A stretch of 64,000 nucleotides of DNA from Acinetobacter tibetensis (GCF_023824315.1 NZ_CP098732.1:1736001-1800000); one strand, 5' to 3'. Counted from the first letter of the stretch, positions 1-8,107 are shown. The notes: generated by a model not told the origin, from the sequence alone. Made by a program: numbers and translations.

Positions 1-1
1 A

Positions 2-544
2 AAAGGCGGGTTTACCGAGCAAGACTCGTTAGAAACAATTCAGGCATTAGCGAATGCAGGCATTGACCTGATTGAAATATCGGGTGGTACTTACGAATCT
101 GGTGTAGCCAAAGCTCCACAAAAAGCATCGACAATCGCACGCGAAGCTTTCTTTATTGATTTCGCAGAAAAGGTGAGAACACTCGTAAAAACGCCGTTGA
201 TGGTAACAGGTGGATTCCGAACTGTAGAAGGTATGGATCAAGCTTTGCAGTCCCATGCATGTGATGTCATTGGAATTGCAAGACTTATGGCAATTGAACC
301 TGATGTACCTAAATCTTTACTAGCAGGAAAAAATGGTTTTCAGTCAGTGCAACCCATCAAAACAGGCATTAAGAAAATTGATAGTCTGGGGATTATGGAA
401 GTACTTTGGTATACCCAACAACTCAAACGGATTGGTAAAGGTAAAGAGCCGAAACCTAAGGAAAGTGGCTTATGGGCATTTATTAAATCAGTTTTACTCA
501 GTGGTTGGGGAAACTATGCAACCCAACGTAGCCGAGCAAAATAA
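2..544 (+). CDS. NADH:flavin oxidoreductase (old yellow enzyme family), 3' part
   Basis: The reading frame is open from base 2, so the gene starts outside the window; about 180 C-terminal residues are present. They form the last part of an FMN-binding TIM barrel: a strand ending IEISGGTYE, then MVTGGFRTVEGM (the phosphate-binding strand-7 loop), then DVIGIARLMAIEPDVP. These are typical of old yellow enzyme-like oxidoreductases, which reduce activated C=C bonds with NAD(P)H. The last 60 residues extend beyond the barrel. The substrate cannot be told. A strong bidirectional terminator follows, separating it from the convergent HxlR gene. Confidence 0.85.
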   Translation, partial: KGGFTEQDSLETIQALANAGIDLIEISGGTYESGVAKAPQKASTIAREAFFIDFAEKVRTLVKTPLMVTGGFRTVEGMDQALQSHACDVIGIARLMAIEPDVPKSLLAGKNGFQSVQPIKTGIKKIDSLGIMEVLWYTQQLKRIGKGKEPKPKESGLWAFIKSVLLSGWGNYATQRSRAK

Positions 545-569
545 CCAATTTATTTTAAATAGAACCAAT

Positions 570-598
570 AAAAAGCACTCTAACTGAGTGCTTTTTTT
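570..598. terminator. Bidirectional intrinsic terminator
   Basis: An 11-bp perfect stem (570-580 with 586-596) and a 5-nt loop, with an A-run on the left and a T-run on the right. It lies between two convergent genes and can serve both. Confidence 0.85.
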
Positions 599-613
599 AA
601 TTTAAATTATTCG

Positions 614-1048
614 CTATTTTTGACTAATCGGACGGGTACCAATTTCAGCTCCCGTCACTTGATCAATCACGATAGGTTTAATTTCAGTCCCTTGTTCAGC
701 ATCAAGGAATATAGGCATTTTTTCAGGATTTTCAAACGGTTTATGCTTACGTCCCCAAGCTCCAATCACAAACAAAACTGGTAGAAAATCGTGACCTGCT
801 TGAGTGAGTACATATTCTTCGCGTGGCGGATGTTCTGAATATTGTCGCTTTTCAAGTAATCCTTCATCGACTAAAACAGATAAGCGTTTAGTGAGCATTG
901 TGGGAGCAATACCTAAACTTTTACGGAATTGATCAAAACGAGTGAAACCCGCATGAGCATCTCGCAATATCAGCATGCTCCACGCATCGCCAAGAACTGA
1001 AAGACTTCTTGCAATTGGACAGACTTCAAGATTGGTATTTTTACTCAT
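614..1048 (-). CDS. HxlR-family winged-helix transcriptional regulator
   Basis: This 144-residue protein has the HxlR layout: CPIARSLSVLGDAWSMLILRDA at the N-terminus (shared Cys and the GD.W motif), FDQFRKSLGIAPTMLTKRL as the recognition helix region, then the wing with EYVLTQAGHDFLPVL. HxlR proteins bind DNA as dimers and often respond to reactive electrophiles or quinones through the N-terminal Cys. It could regulate the neighbouring oxidoreductase or the secreted hydrolase at 1205, but no operator was identified. The first ATG gives a normal family length. Confidence 0.88.
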   Translation of the reverse strand: MSKNTNLEVCPIARSLSVLGDAWSMLILRDAHAGFTRFDQFRKSLGIAPTMLTKRLSVLVDEGLLEKRQYSEHPPREEYVLTQAGHDFLPVLFVIGAWGRKHKPFENPEKMPIFLDAEQGTEIKPIVIDQVTGAEIGTRPISQK

Positions 1049-1161
1049 AAGAAATTAATAAACTTGAATGTAACTACTAAAACAATAGTAACATGGTTTT
1101 ATATTCTTAACTATGATAATTACCCTATATAAAAGACAAGTGAACTGCGAATTAAAACCGA

Positions 1162-1182
1162 AAGGTGGCTCTTAACCACCTT
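1162..1182. terminator. Hairpin after the alpha/beta hydrolase gene
   Basis: A 7-bp perfect stem (1162-1168 with 1176-1182) lies 22 bases past the stop codon of the minus-strand hydrolase. The T-run is interrupted, so it may be a weak terminator. Confidence 0.5.
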
Positions 1183-1204
1183 CAAGTTTTTAATCCAATA
1201 TTTT

Positions 1205-2272
1205 CTATAAATTCTTTTCAAAAAATGCTGCTAATTTATCGAATGGAATTAAATTCACACGATCATATAAATCAACATGACCTGCACCTTTAACGTAATA
1301 CAGTTCTTTAGGTTGCCCAGCCAGCTTATAAGCCTCTTCACTAAACTCTTTTGAATGTGCCTGATCACCTGTAATAAATAGCATTGGGCGAGGAGAAATT
1401 GTTTCTATGTCATTAAATGGATAGAAGTTCATAAACTTGATGTTACTGCTAAGTGTTGGGTGTGTGGTTGTTTTAGGATCAGCACCTTTAGCTGTAAATT
1501 CACCACGCGGAGTACGGTAGAAGTCATAAAACTCACGTTGAATTGGATGAGTATCCTGAGTTAATTCATGCACCGTTCCACTGGTATATTCAGTTTTTCC
1601 ACCTGTAAACTCCACATAACGTTGCTGAGCAGCAGACGCAATGATCTGTTTTCGCTGTTCTAAACTCTGAGAATGATTCAGTGCATTACGGTTTGCCGCA
1701 CCCATGTCGTACATACTCACAGTCGCAATCGCTTTCATGCGCGGATCAATTTTTGCGGCACTAATGACAAAACTACCACTACCACAAATTCCTAAAGCAC
1801 CTATACGTTCACGGTCAATAAAATCACGGGTGCCTAGATAATCAACCGCTGCATTAAAGGCTTCACTATACATGTCAGGAGAAACCACATTACGGGGCTG
1901 TCCTTCACTTTCACCCCAGAATGGCAAGTCAATCGCTAAGGTGATAAAACCCTGTTCTGCCAACTTTTGCGCATACAGCATGGAACTTTGTTCCTTGACG
2001 GCACCCATGGGATGACCAATTACAATTGCAGGTGATTTTGCTCCTTTTTTAAGGTTTTTAGGGATCACCAAATTACCCACCACCTGCATATTGTACTGAT
2101 TTTTAAACGTCACTTTTTGGATGTTGACCTGACTACTTTGGTAAAAATTATCTGCATTATTTGACATATCTGCTGCCATCACTGTGGTAGAGGAGAATAA
2201 ACCTACTGTTGCTGCCGTAATGACGGCTAAAACAGATTTACGAAATTTTTGGTTGTACTGAATGACTGACAT
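1205..2272 (-). CDS. Exported alpha/beta hydrolase, dienelactone-hydrolase-like
   Basis: A 355-residue protein with a signal peptide (positively charged start, hydrophobic stretch, likely cleavage after VMA near residue 33), so probably periplasmic. The alpha/beta hydrolase fold shows VIGHPMG (oxyanion region), IDLPFWGESEG, and the nucleophile elbow LGICGSGSFV. The elbow suggests a Cys nucleophile (G-I-C-G-S), as in dienelactone hydrolases, although a Ser lies two residues on. The acid and His are likely in FITGDQAHS and GAGHVDLYD. It resembles YcjY-type hydrolases. The substrate is unknown. The cyclophilin-like gene ends 11 bases upstream on the same strand, so the two are probably co-transcribed. 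Confidence 0.85.
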   Translation of the reverse strand: MSVIQYNQKFRKSVLAVITAATVGLFSSTTVMAADMSNNADNFYQSSQVNIQKVTFKNQYNMQVVGNLVIPKNLKKGAKSPAIVIGHPMGAVKEQSSMLYAQKLAEQGFITLAIDLPFWGESEGQPRNVVSPDMYSEAFNAAVDYLGTRDFIDRERIGALGICGSGSFVISAAKIDPRMKAIATVSMYDMGAANRNALNHSQSLEQRKQIIASAAQQRYVEFTGGKTEYTSGTVHELTQDTHPIQREFYDFYRTPRGEFTAKGADPKTTTHPTLSSNIKFMNFYPFNDIETISPRPMLFITGDQAHSKEFSEEAYKLAGQPKELYYVKGAGHVDLYDRVNLIPFDKLAAFFEKNL

Positions 2273-2283
2273 AGCAATCTCAC

Positions 2284-2799
2284 TTATTCATTGTTAGAGG
2301 GGTATTTCACTTGGCGAATCACAACGGTTAATTCCGACTGACTCAAAAACTCTTTTGGCAGGTCTTCCATTTTTCCAAGAAAAATAAGCCCATGGGCATA
2401 ACCGACATCGGAATCTTTATAGAAAATTGCTAAATTTCCCCAAGGCGCGTAATAGGTCAGATCACCTGCTTGACCTGTGTAACCATTGGATGCGGATTGG
2501 GTTGAGAGTTTATGGGGTAAAGTGGCTATTTTTTCTGAGGATGCATAATCGCTAAGCTTCAATGAAAGCGGCAGTTGTTTAATAAAATCCTGGGTGCTTG
2601 ATGATGAATCTAAAGTTGCAAAAATAGGCTGTTCTGAGCCTTCAACCTCAATTTGAATTTTCATTTTTGAAACTCTTGTCACAGTTGGATGATGGTCGAG
2701 GTTAGGTTTAGCGGTAGTGGTTAAGGCAAAGCAGCTCAAAAGAATTGCAAACACAATCGAACAGCCAACAAAAGCATAGGAATATTGAGTTTTATTCAT
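2284..2799 (-). CDS. Exported cyclophilin-like fold protein
   Basis: A 171-residue protein with an N-terminal hydrophobic segment (residues 8-28), so exported or anchored. The rest matches the bacterial cyclophilin-like domain (Cyclophil_like2 type): MKIQIEVEGSEQPIFATL, then the conserved GDLTYYAPWGNLAIFYKD and GLIFLGKMEDLP. Family members are small beta-barrels with no proven isomerase activity. In many genomes they sit next to hydrolases, flavodoxins or LysR regulators. Here the gene leads a two-gene unit with the hydrolase and is divergent from the LysR gene at 3038, which may control it. Confidence 0.75.
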   Translation of the reverse strand: MNKTQYSYAFVGCSIVFAILLSCFALTTTAKPNLDHHPTVTRVSKMKIQIEVEGSEQPIFATLDSSSSTQDFIKQLPLSLKLSDYASSEKIATLPHKLSTQSASNGYTGQAGDLTYYAPWGNLAIFYKDSDVGYAHGLIFLGKMEDLPKEFLSQSELTVVIRQVKYPSNNE

Positions 2800-3037
2800 G
2801 ATTAATATGCCCTTAAATTCATTGATGCAGATGCCTATTTCCTATCCACATTCCCAACCGACCATCGTATAAACCAGTTAAAACCATGTGTTGAAAACAG
2901 TTTAGGTGGTTTTATTTAGAATGATTAGACTAAAAAAACAGCATGGACTTATGAGTGGTATTCATTAATCATGCATTAAATTGACTTATTTCGCGTTATA
3001 CTGGATGAGGTAGCAATAAATATAAAAGCTGATTTTT

Positions 3038-3943
3038 ATGATCACCAAAGAAAATTACAACGATCTCTATGCCTTTCTGATGGTGACGCGAGAGGGAAGT
3101 TTTACTAAAGCCGCTGGAAAACTTGGTGTTTCGCAATCTGCACTCAGCCATACCATTCGGGGGCTAGAAGAAAGGCTAGGTATGCTGTTACTCACGAGAA
3201 CCACAAGAAGCGTCTCACCGACAGAAGCAGGAGAGCGTTTAAGGCAAACCATTAGTGCCAGTTTCGATCATATCGACAATGAGCTTTCCTTGTTAAGTAA
3301 GTTAAGGGATACACCCGCAGGCACCGTCAGGATTAATGCCAGTAGCCATGCCATCCGACAAATTTTGCTGCCAAAACTCCAACAGCTAACCCAGCGTTAT
3401 CCTGACATTAATATCGAATTAACGGCAAACAGTGGCATGGTGGACATTGTGGCTGAACGCTTTGATGCGGGTGTCCGTTTTGGTAGCCGCGTCGCAGAGG
3501 GCATGATTGCTGTTCGGATCGGTAATGATGTCAAAATGGCTGTGGTAGCAACACCTGAATATTTTGCAAAACATGGTCAGCCTCAATCGCCACAGGAGTT
3601 GACCCAACACTCCTGTATTGGTTTCCGACTCACCACACAAGGCGGCATCTATGCTTGGGAGTTTGAAAAAGATGGGCTGGAAATAAAAATCAAAATTAAT
3701 GGGCAATGGGTCTTTAATGAATCCTATCACAGTGCCGATGCTGTACAGTTGGGACTGGGAATTGCCTATATTCCAGAAGATATGATTGAGGATGATCTGC
3801 GTTGTGGACGACTGGTCAAGGTACTGGATGATTACAGCATCCAGTTTTCGGGTTACCATTTATACTATCCACATCGGAGACAACAATCCCCAGCCTTAAG
3901 ATTGGTCATTGATGCTTTACGTTTAACAGATACCGCCGTGTAA
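3038..3943 (+). CDS. LysR-family transcriptional regulator
   Basis: A 301-residue LysR protein. The N-terminal winged helix reads YAFLMVTREGSFTKAAGKLG then QSALSHTIRGLEERLG, the classic LysR recognition helix. The remainder is the periplasmic-binding-like effector domain. It is divergent from the cyclophilin-like/hydrolase pair, the usual position for a LysR acting on neighbours. Its 3' end overlaps the 3' end of the convergent MFS gene by 38 bases. The inducer is unknown. Confidence 0.92.
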   Translation: MITKENYNDLYAFLMVTREGSFTKAAGKLGVSQSALSHTIRGLEERLGMLLLTRTTRSVSPTEAGERLRQTISASFDHIDNELSLLSKLRDTPAGTVRINASSHAIRQILLPKLQQLTQRYPDINIELTANSGMVDIVAERFDAGVRFGSRVAEGMIAVRIGNDVKMAVVATPEYFAKHGQPQSPQELTQHSCIGFRLTTQGGIYAWEFEKDGLEIKIKINGQWVFNESYHSADAVQLGLGIAYIPEDMIEDDLRCGRLVKVLDDYSIQFSGYHLYYPHRRQQSPALRLVIDALRLTDTAV

Positions 3944-5120
3944 ATGAGGCAAATAGAGCACTCATCCCCAATACAACTGCACTTAAAGTAAAGGTTGCCT
4001 GATAGCCTTGCCAGTCGAAAAGTAAGCCGCCCGCAGTTGCTCCTAAGGTAATTGCCAATTGAATAATAGCGACCATGAGACCACCACCAGTCTCCGTTTC
4101 ATGAGGCAGAGAGCGGGTGAGCCAAGTATTCCATGCCACTGGTGCAGATGTTCCGATTAAACCCCATAAAGCTATCAACACTGCAATCATCCAGACATGA
4201 TGCCCAAATAAGATAAATCCACCTGCTAGAAATGCCATTGTGAGTGGAATCAAGATTAAATAACGATACAGATGTTTATGTAAGATGTGACTGATAATAA
4301 AAGTACCGAGCAAACCTGCAATACCTAAAATCAATAACAGCATAGAAAGCTGGTTTGCATCCACCAAAGTCACTTTTTCTAAAAAGGGGCGTAAATAAGT
4401 AAACAGTGCAAACTGCCCCATAAACAAGAACAAAATAGCGAACATACCTAAGCAGATCACAGGCCGTTTTAATAACAGGAATACATTGCCTCTCATTTGT
4501 TGAGTCTTGACTGGAGGTAGTGAGGGCATGGTTTTAACTTGCCAGAGTAATGCAATCATGGCAATGGGAACAATACAAAAGAAAGCCCCCCGCCAACCAA
4601 TGACTGAACCTAGAAAACTCCCTAAAGGTGCAGCAATAGTAGTGGCTAAGGCATTGCCGCCATTTAAAAGTCCCAATGCTTTTGGTATATCATTGAATGA
4701 TACCAATCGCATTACAATGGCTGTGGACATTGACCAAAAACCGCCTATGACGATTCCTAGAATTGCCCGTCCTAACATGAATACAAGAGCATTATGAGCA
4801 AAAGTAATAATGATGCCTGAAAGTATCATCAATAGCGTTAGCCCAAGCATCACGGAACGTCTATCCCAGTTTCTAGTGAGTTTACTTATCATCAAACTGG
4901 TAATAACGGCAAAAATCCCTGAGATTGCAATTGCCTGTCCAACCTGACCCTCTGTCATCTTGAGGTCAAGCGCAATTGGTGTAAGTAAGCTCACAGGCAT
5001 AAATTCAGATGCGATCAGCACAGCGCAACATAGAGACATCACTACCACCGCGCTCCATGTAGCCGTATTCACCGTTATATCTGTTGAAGCGTTGTGTTCG
5101 ATAGGAGAAGACATATACAT
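3906..5120 (-). CDS. MFS efflux transporter (DHA1 type, 12 TM)
   Basis: A 404-residue protein with about 12 hydrophobic helices and the DHA1 drug-proton antiporter signature: GQAIAISGIFAVITSLMISK in TM2, then the RNWDRRSVMLGL loop, then the TM5 region GNALATTIAAPLGSFLGS. The overall look is that of the NepI/YdhP/AraJ exporter branch, so efflux of a small metabolite or drug from the cytoplasm is likely; the substrate is not readable. It is convergent with the LysR gene and overlaps it by 38 bases at the 3' ends, so transcription of one could interfere with the other. Confidence 0.87.
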   Translation of the reverse strand: MYMSSPIEHNASTDITVNTATWSAVVVMSLCCAVLIASEFMPVSLLTPIALDLKMTEGQVGQAIAISGIFAVITSLMISKLTRNWDRRSVMLGLTLLMILSGIIITFAHNALVFMLGRAILGIVIGGFWSMSTAIVMRLVSFNDIPKALGLLNGGNALATTIAAPLGSFLGSVIGWRGAFFCIVPIAMIALLWQVKTMPSLPPVKTQQMRGNVFLLLKRPVICLGMFAILFLFMGQFALFTYLRPFLEKVTLVDANQLSMLLLILGIAGLLGTFIISHILHKHLYRYLILIPLTMAFLAGGFILFGHHVWMIAVLIALWGLIGTSAPVAWNTWLTRSLPHETETGGGLMVAIIQLAITLGATAGGLLFDWQGYQATFTLSAVVLGMSALFASFTRRYLLNVKHQ

Positions 5121-5331
5121 ACCTGCTTTAAAAATAAAGCATTTCTAAATTGAATTTGGAATGGGGGATAAACTAACAAATTAGAAAAGTATGAGTTAGG
5201 GGGCTTTGTTGAATAGAGTTATGAATGAAATGCATGAATAACTTGTGAATATAAAAATATCTTCTAGCATGAAATATTGAAAATGATTGTTGATAACAAC
5301 ATTATTTAGTGAAGTTCCCAAGGAATACACA

Positions 5332-5387
5332 ATGCGGAACTTTAGTTTTTTAAACTTTAATTCATGATCTAAAAGTAGATGCTCAAT
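5332..5387 (+). repeat. Short dispersed repeat, copy A
   Basis: About 56 bases that match 18143-18206 apart from a 7-9 base gap and a few substitutions. The shared core reads ATGATCTAAAAGTAGATGCT. It lies 33 bases before copy 1 of the RNA-TetR module. The rest of 5121-5420 shows only AT-rich DNA that presumably holds the MFS promoter. Confidence 0.7.
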
Positions 5388-5465
5388 ATTTAATTAAGTG
5401 TTAACTTAATTATCTAATTAAATGAAAAATAACAACTATTTAAATATTTTCTAGCCAATTTTACA

Positions 5466-5494
5466 TTGACACCTTAAATATTGAAGATTAACAT
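5466..5494 (+). promoter_or_regulatory. Sigma-70-type promoter of structured RNA copy 1
   Basis: A perfect -35 box TTGACA (5466-5471), a 17-base spacer and a -10-like TAACAT (5489-5494). The expected start near 5501 falls on the first base before hairpin 1. The same promoter is kept in copy 2. Confidence 0.65.
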
Positions 5495-5500
5495 TTATGT

Positions 5501-5745
5501 GCTGGCCACATTGCCAGTCGGTTTTGACAGACCGTTTCACTCATACATCAGGGCTATTCCTTCTGAGGGATAGTTTTGTGTGTATATCTCGTTCCCTCCC
5601 GTTGCGGTAGGACGGGAGAGGGACACCTTCGGGTGTGCTAGTTGAGTGACTAGTCTGTCAACCCTCTTTCGTTCTGCCACCATAAATTTCTTATGCTCTG
5701 GCAGAACTCCAAATATAAGGAGTTGGCTTTGCACATTCATATTTT
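5501..5745 (+). ncRNA. Structured RNA, copy 1
   Basis: Read on the plus strand this shows ordered helices: a hairpin 5502-5517 (CTGGC/GCCAG); a long-range 9-bp helix TTGACAGAC (5524-5532) with GTCTGTCAA (5653-5661); inside it CTATTCC/GGGATAG around a TTCTGA loop; a 10-bp stem 5593-5602 with 5612-5623 (2-nt bulge); a hairpin with a C(UUCG)G tetraloop at 5623-5636; and CTAGT/ACTAG at 5638-5653. After it comes GTTCTGCC/GGCAGAAC (5671-5707) with an inner CATAA/TTATG stem. Copy 2 keeps every helix. One pair changes from A-U to G-C on both sides, and other changes fall in loops. Function is unknown. Phage immunity-type RNAs (such as C4) are a possible relative, unproven. Confidence 0.7.
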
Positions 5746-5746
5746 T

Positions 5747-5917
5747 TTGGCAGCCATTGTCAAAGTACACTATAACGACACAACTTAAACTTTTACCAAG
5801 CTTTGATCGCCGTTCGGCTGTTCAGGCTTTCTTTTGTTATTACTAAAAAACTTAGATCAACAATAAAACTTGAGATGTGCTAGGCCCAGTCTTTACGGCT
5901 TTGCTACGCCTTTTTTT
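5747..5917 (+). promoter_or_regulatory. Second promoter and TetR leader, possibly a small RNA
   Basis: A promoter with TTGGCA (5747-5752), an 18-base spacer and TATAAC (5771-5776). The transcript would run through a GCC-GTTC-GGC hairpin and reach a GGC/GCC hairpin followed by seven Ts (5897-5917). That could end a small RNA of about 135 nt or attenuate transcription into tetR at 5989. The same arrangement is kept at 21745-21915. Confidence 0.45.
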
Positions 5918-5988
5918 CACCTTAAAAAAAGTAAAAGGCTTTTATATCTCTTTTATATACAACAAGAATTTATTTTAACCGTAAAACT

Positions 5989-6543
5989 ATGCCAAATTTA
6001 GCTCTCTCATTTCGTGCTTTAAGTGTGCTTCATACTTCAAGGTTTCTTTTTAATAAATATGGCTTTCACAATGTAGGGATAGACCGAATTATAAAGTCGG
6101 CAAAAATCCCAAAAGCTACGTTTTATAATTACTTTCACTCGAAAGAGCGTCTTATTGAAATGAGTTTAACTTTTCAAACAGATGGTCTTAAACATGAAGT
6201 TATTTCGATTATCTACGTTGATAAAGAGCTATCGATGGTTGAAAAGCTTCGTAAAATTTTCTTTTTACATGCCAATGTAGAAGGGTTCTACAATTTGCCG
6301 TTTAAAGCGATTTTTGAAATTTCGAAGGTATATCCAAAGGCGTATCAGCTTGTAATTGACTATCGAAACTGGCTGATGAATGAAATTTATAATTTGCTTT
6401 TAACGACTAATTCGAATGCTTTAAAACAAGATGCACACATGTTTTTGTTTGTGATAGACGGGGCAATGGTTCAGCTTTTAGACCCGAACAAACCAGATGA
6501 GCCAGAGAGGTTACTTGAGTATTTTTTGATGGGGTTGGGGTAA
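5989..6543 (+). CDS. TetR-family regulator, copy 1
   Basis: A 184-residue TetR/AcrR-type repressor. The N-terminal helix-turn-helix spans about residues 10-55 and includes FNKYGFHNVGIDRII and the recognition helix IPKATFYNYFHSKERL. The rest is an all-helical ligand-binding domain of unknown specificity. It differs from copy 2 (21987-22541) at 8 of 184 residues, two of them inside the HTH (R to Q and K to R). The gene sits about 490 bases downstream of the structured RNA promoter on the same strand. No obvious target gene is adjacent, and a hairpin follows at 6702. Confidence 0.9.
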   Translation: MPNLALSFRALSVLHTSRFLFNKYGFHNVGIDRIIKSAKIPKATFYNYFHSKERLIEMSLTFQTDGLKHEVISIIYVDKELSMVEKLRKIFFLHANVEGFYNLPFKAIFEISKVYPKAYQLVIDYRNWLMNEIYNLLLTTNSNALKQDAHMFLFVIDGAMVQLLDPNKPDEPERLLEYFLMGLG

Positions 6544-6701
6544 GGTGAATCATTTATTCACCTTCCAGATCTGCACACTAGATACAGACAATCATGAAGA
6601 AATAGATCAACTGAAATTAATGTTCATCAAATTAGATCATCATATCCAGTGTATGAGATAGCGATGGGTTTTGCATAACGAATATTATGTTACTTAAGGT
6701 A

Positions 6702-6743
6702 CTCGGCATCATGAATACAATTTTGCAGATTCATGATGCTGAG
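6702..6743. terminator. Long hairpin between tetR and the GAF regulator
   Basis: A 15-bp stem (6702-6716 with 6729-6743, one G-T pair) around a 12-nt loop. It lies between convergent genes, 159 bases past tetR and 40 bases past the stop of the minus-strand regulator. There is no clear T-run, so it may be a terminator, an mRNA end stabiliser or a palindromic repeat. Confidence 0.45.
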
Positions 6744-6782
6744 CTGTAGCAACAACTGCGTTGTATAGGATACAAATCAGAT

Positions 6783-7874
6783 TTAAATAAGATTTTTAAA
6801 ATAATTACGGTGGATGCTGTCCTGTGGTAGTAATTCTAATAAGCGTTGTATTGCATCAATGCGATCGTGAGTTTGCCCAATAATTCGTAATAATTGATCG
6901 ATATCTTTTATTTGATAAATCATCTGGCTTAAACGAGCGTCAAAACAATGTCTCCACGTACTCAATAAAGGGCTTTCTGATTTAGATAAAAAGCTCCCTT
7001 TATATAGCGAAAATGTACTGGCAATAAGATTCGCATTTAAAGATTGTTCAGCACGTAAAAAATCACATTGAACCTCACAGGTCAGTCTATAAATACGAGC
7101 TTCAATACAGTGTGGTAGTAGAGTACGCAATTGTGAAAGCTCAGCCTTTAGGGTTTTTAGGCTGACACTACGTTCACCATAAAGGGCATAGTGTAACTCT
7201 TCTAAACCAATACCATAGGGATGCAAAGCTAAAATGCAAAGTATTTCAATTTGACGGTGACTCAAGTTTAAAGTTTGCCCATTAAATTGAACCCAAGGTG
7301 AACCTAGCGCTTTAATGTATAAAAAATTTTGCTGCTCAAATTTTATGGCTCGCTGTATTAAATCTGCACAGCGTTCAACTGCTAGCAGCCCTAAAGGAGT
7401 ATGTTTTTTATATTTTGTGGAAAGATTAATAATACCGTGAAATTGCCCTGATGTCGGATCCCAGATCGGCGCGGCGTAACAAACCCAATCACGAACACTG
7501 TCCATTTGGTTTTCATGAGAATATACGCAACTTGAAATTTGGCTGTTTAACGTCATACCAATCGCATTGGTTCCAACGGCCTGTGTAGACCAATGTCCGC
7601 CCTCAATAAAATGAACCTGTTCAGCAGAAGAAAGCATGGCTGAACTACTCCATGTCCATAAGAGAGTCCCGTGATGATCTGTAAGACCAATCGCCATATC
7701 TGAATCATCCGCTATTTTGAGTAAATCTGCATAATTATGTTGAATAGAGCGGCGGAATAAAGATGTTTGATCTTCTTGAGGCAATACTAAAACAGGGGCA
7801 GCATGCACAGTAGTTTGATTAACTAAATGGGTAGTTTGCAGCTTTTTTGCAGGTGGTGTATTGAACAGATTCAT
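6783..7874 (-). CDS. GAF-domain regulator with winged-helix/BTAD-like C-terminus, likely acetoin operon activator
   Basis: A 363-residue protein. Residues ~30-175 resemble the sensory part of AcoR: SFRRSI-like entry, DSDMAIGLTDHHGTLLW, and EGGHWSTQAVGTNAIGMTL, all diagnostic of AcoR-type GAF domains. AcoR would continue with a sigma-54 AAA+ domain and a Fis helix. Here these are absent. Instead residues ~195-270 look like a winged helix (LSHRQIEILCILALHPYGIG, then LKAELSQLRTLLP), followed by a helical tail resembling the BTAD part of SARP regulators. It lies beside lipA and the aco genes, so control of acetoin catabolism without sigma-54 is the likely role. Confidence 0.72.
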   Translation of the reverse strand: MNLFNTPPAKKLQTTHLVNQTTVHAAPVLVLPQEDQTSLFRRSIQHNYADLLKIADDSDMAIGLTDHHGTLLWTWSSSAMLSSAEQVHFIEGGHWSTQAVGTNAIGMTLNSQISSCVYSHENQMDSVRDWVCYAAPIWDPTSGQFHGIINLSTKYKKHTPLGLLAVERCADLIQRAIKFEQQNFLYIKALGSPWVQFNGQTLNLSHRQIEILCILALHPYGIGLEELHYALYGERSVSLKTLKAELSQLRTLLPHCIEARIYRLTCEVQCDFLRAEQSLNANLIASTFSLYKGSFLSKSESPLLSTWRHCFDARLSQMIYQIKDIDQLLRIIGQTHDRIDAIQRLLELLPQDSIHRNYFKNLI

Positions 7875-8107
7875 ATCATATTCCTTTATGATCAGACTGT
7901 AATATTTTTAAACTTTAGAAATGAGCTTCAAAATTTATAGTCATTTACGTCATTTCTTCTTGCTTCGATTTTAAATGGTTTTTTCTTTGCTTGGTTAAAT
8001 CACATCTTTTGGCATTACCCATCTTTGAGCTACTTTAAAAGTGTTCTTATGAGCTGAAAATGACTATTTCCATCTGAAATGTTAATAAACGTAAATAGGA
8101 TGAAAAT

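Larger units (their letters stand above)
5421..6543 (+). repeat. 1.1-kb direct repeat, copy 1 (structured RNA plus TetR module)
   Basis: Bases from about 5421 to the TetR stop codon at 6543 are nearly the same as 21411-22541 in the same orientation. The match covers a promoter, a structured RNA, a second promoter and the TetR gene, and ends exactly at the stop codon. Small insertions and deletions are confined to RNA loop regions. No inverted terminal repeats or target duplications were found, so it does not look like a conventional insertion sequence. Confidence 0.88.

Noticed and set aside
3419..3859. A 146-codon frame on the minus strand inside the LysR gene.
   Set aside because: The LysR frame on the plus strand is a clear family member; this is its shadow.
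5205..5225. GGGGGCTTTGTTGA resembles the end of IS6-family elements (GGCTTTGTTGCA).
   Set aside because: No second inverted end and no transposase fragment nearby; a short chance match is likely.
6744..6781. Similarity of 6744-6781 to 23853-23890 (GTAGCA-x-CAACTG-type sequence) as a dispersed repeat.
   Set aside because: Only about 70% alike over 38 bases by eye; too weak to call.
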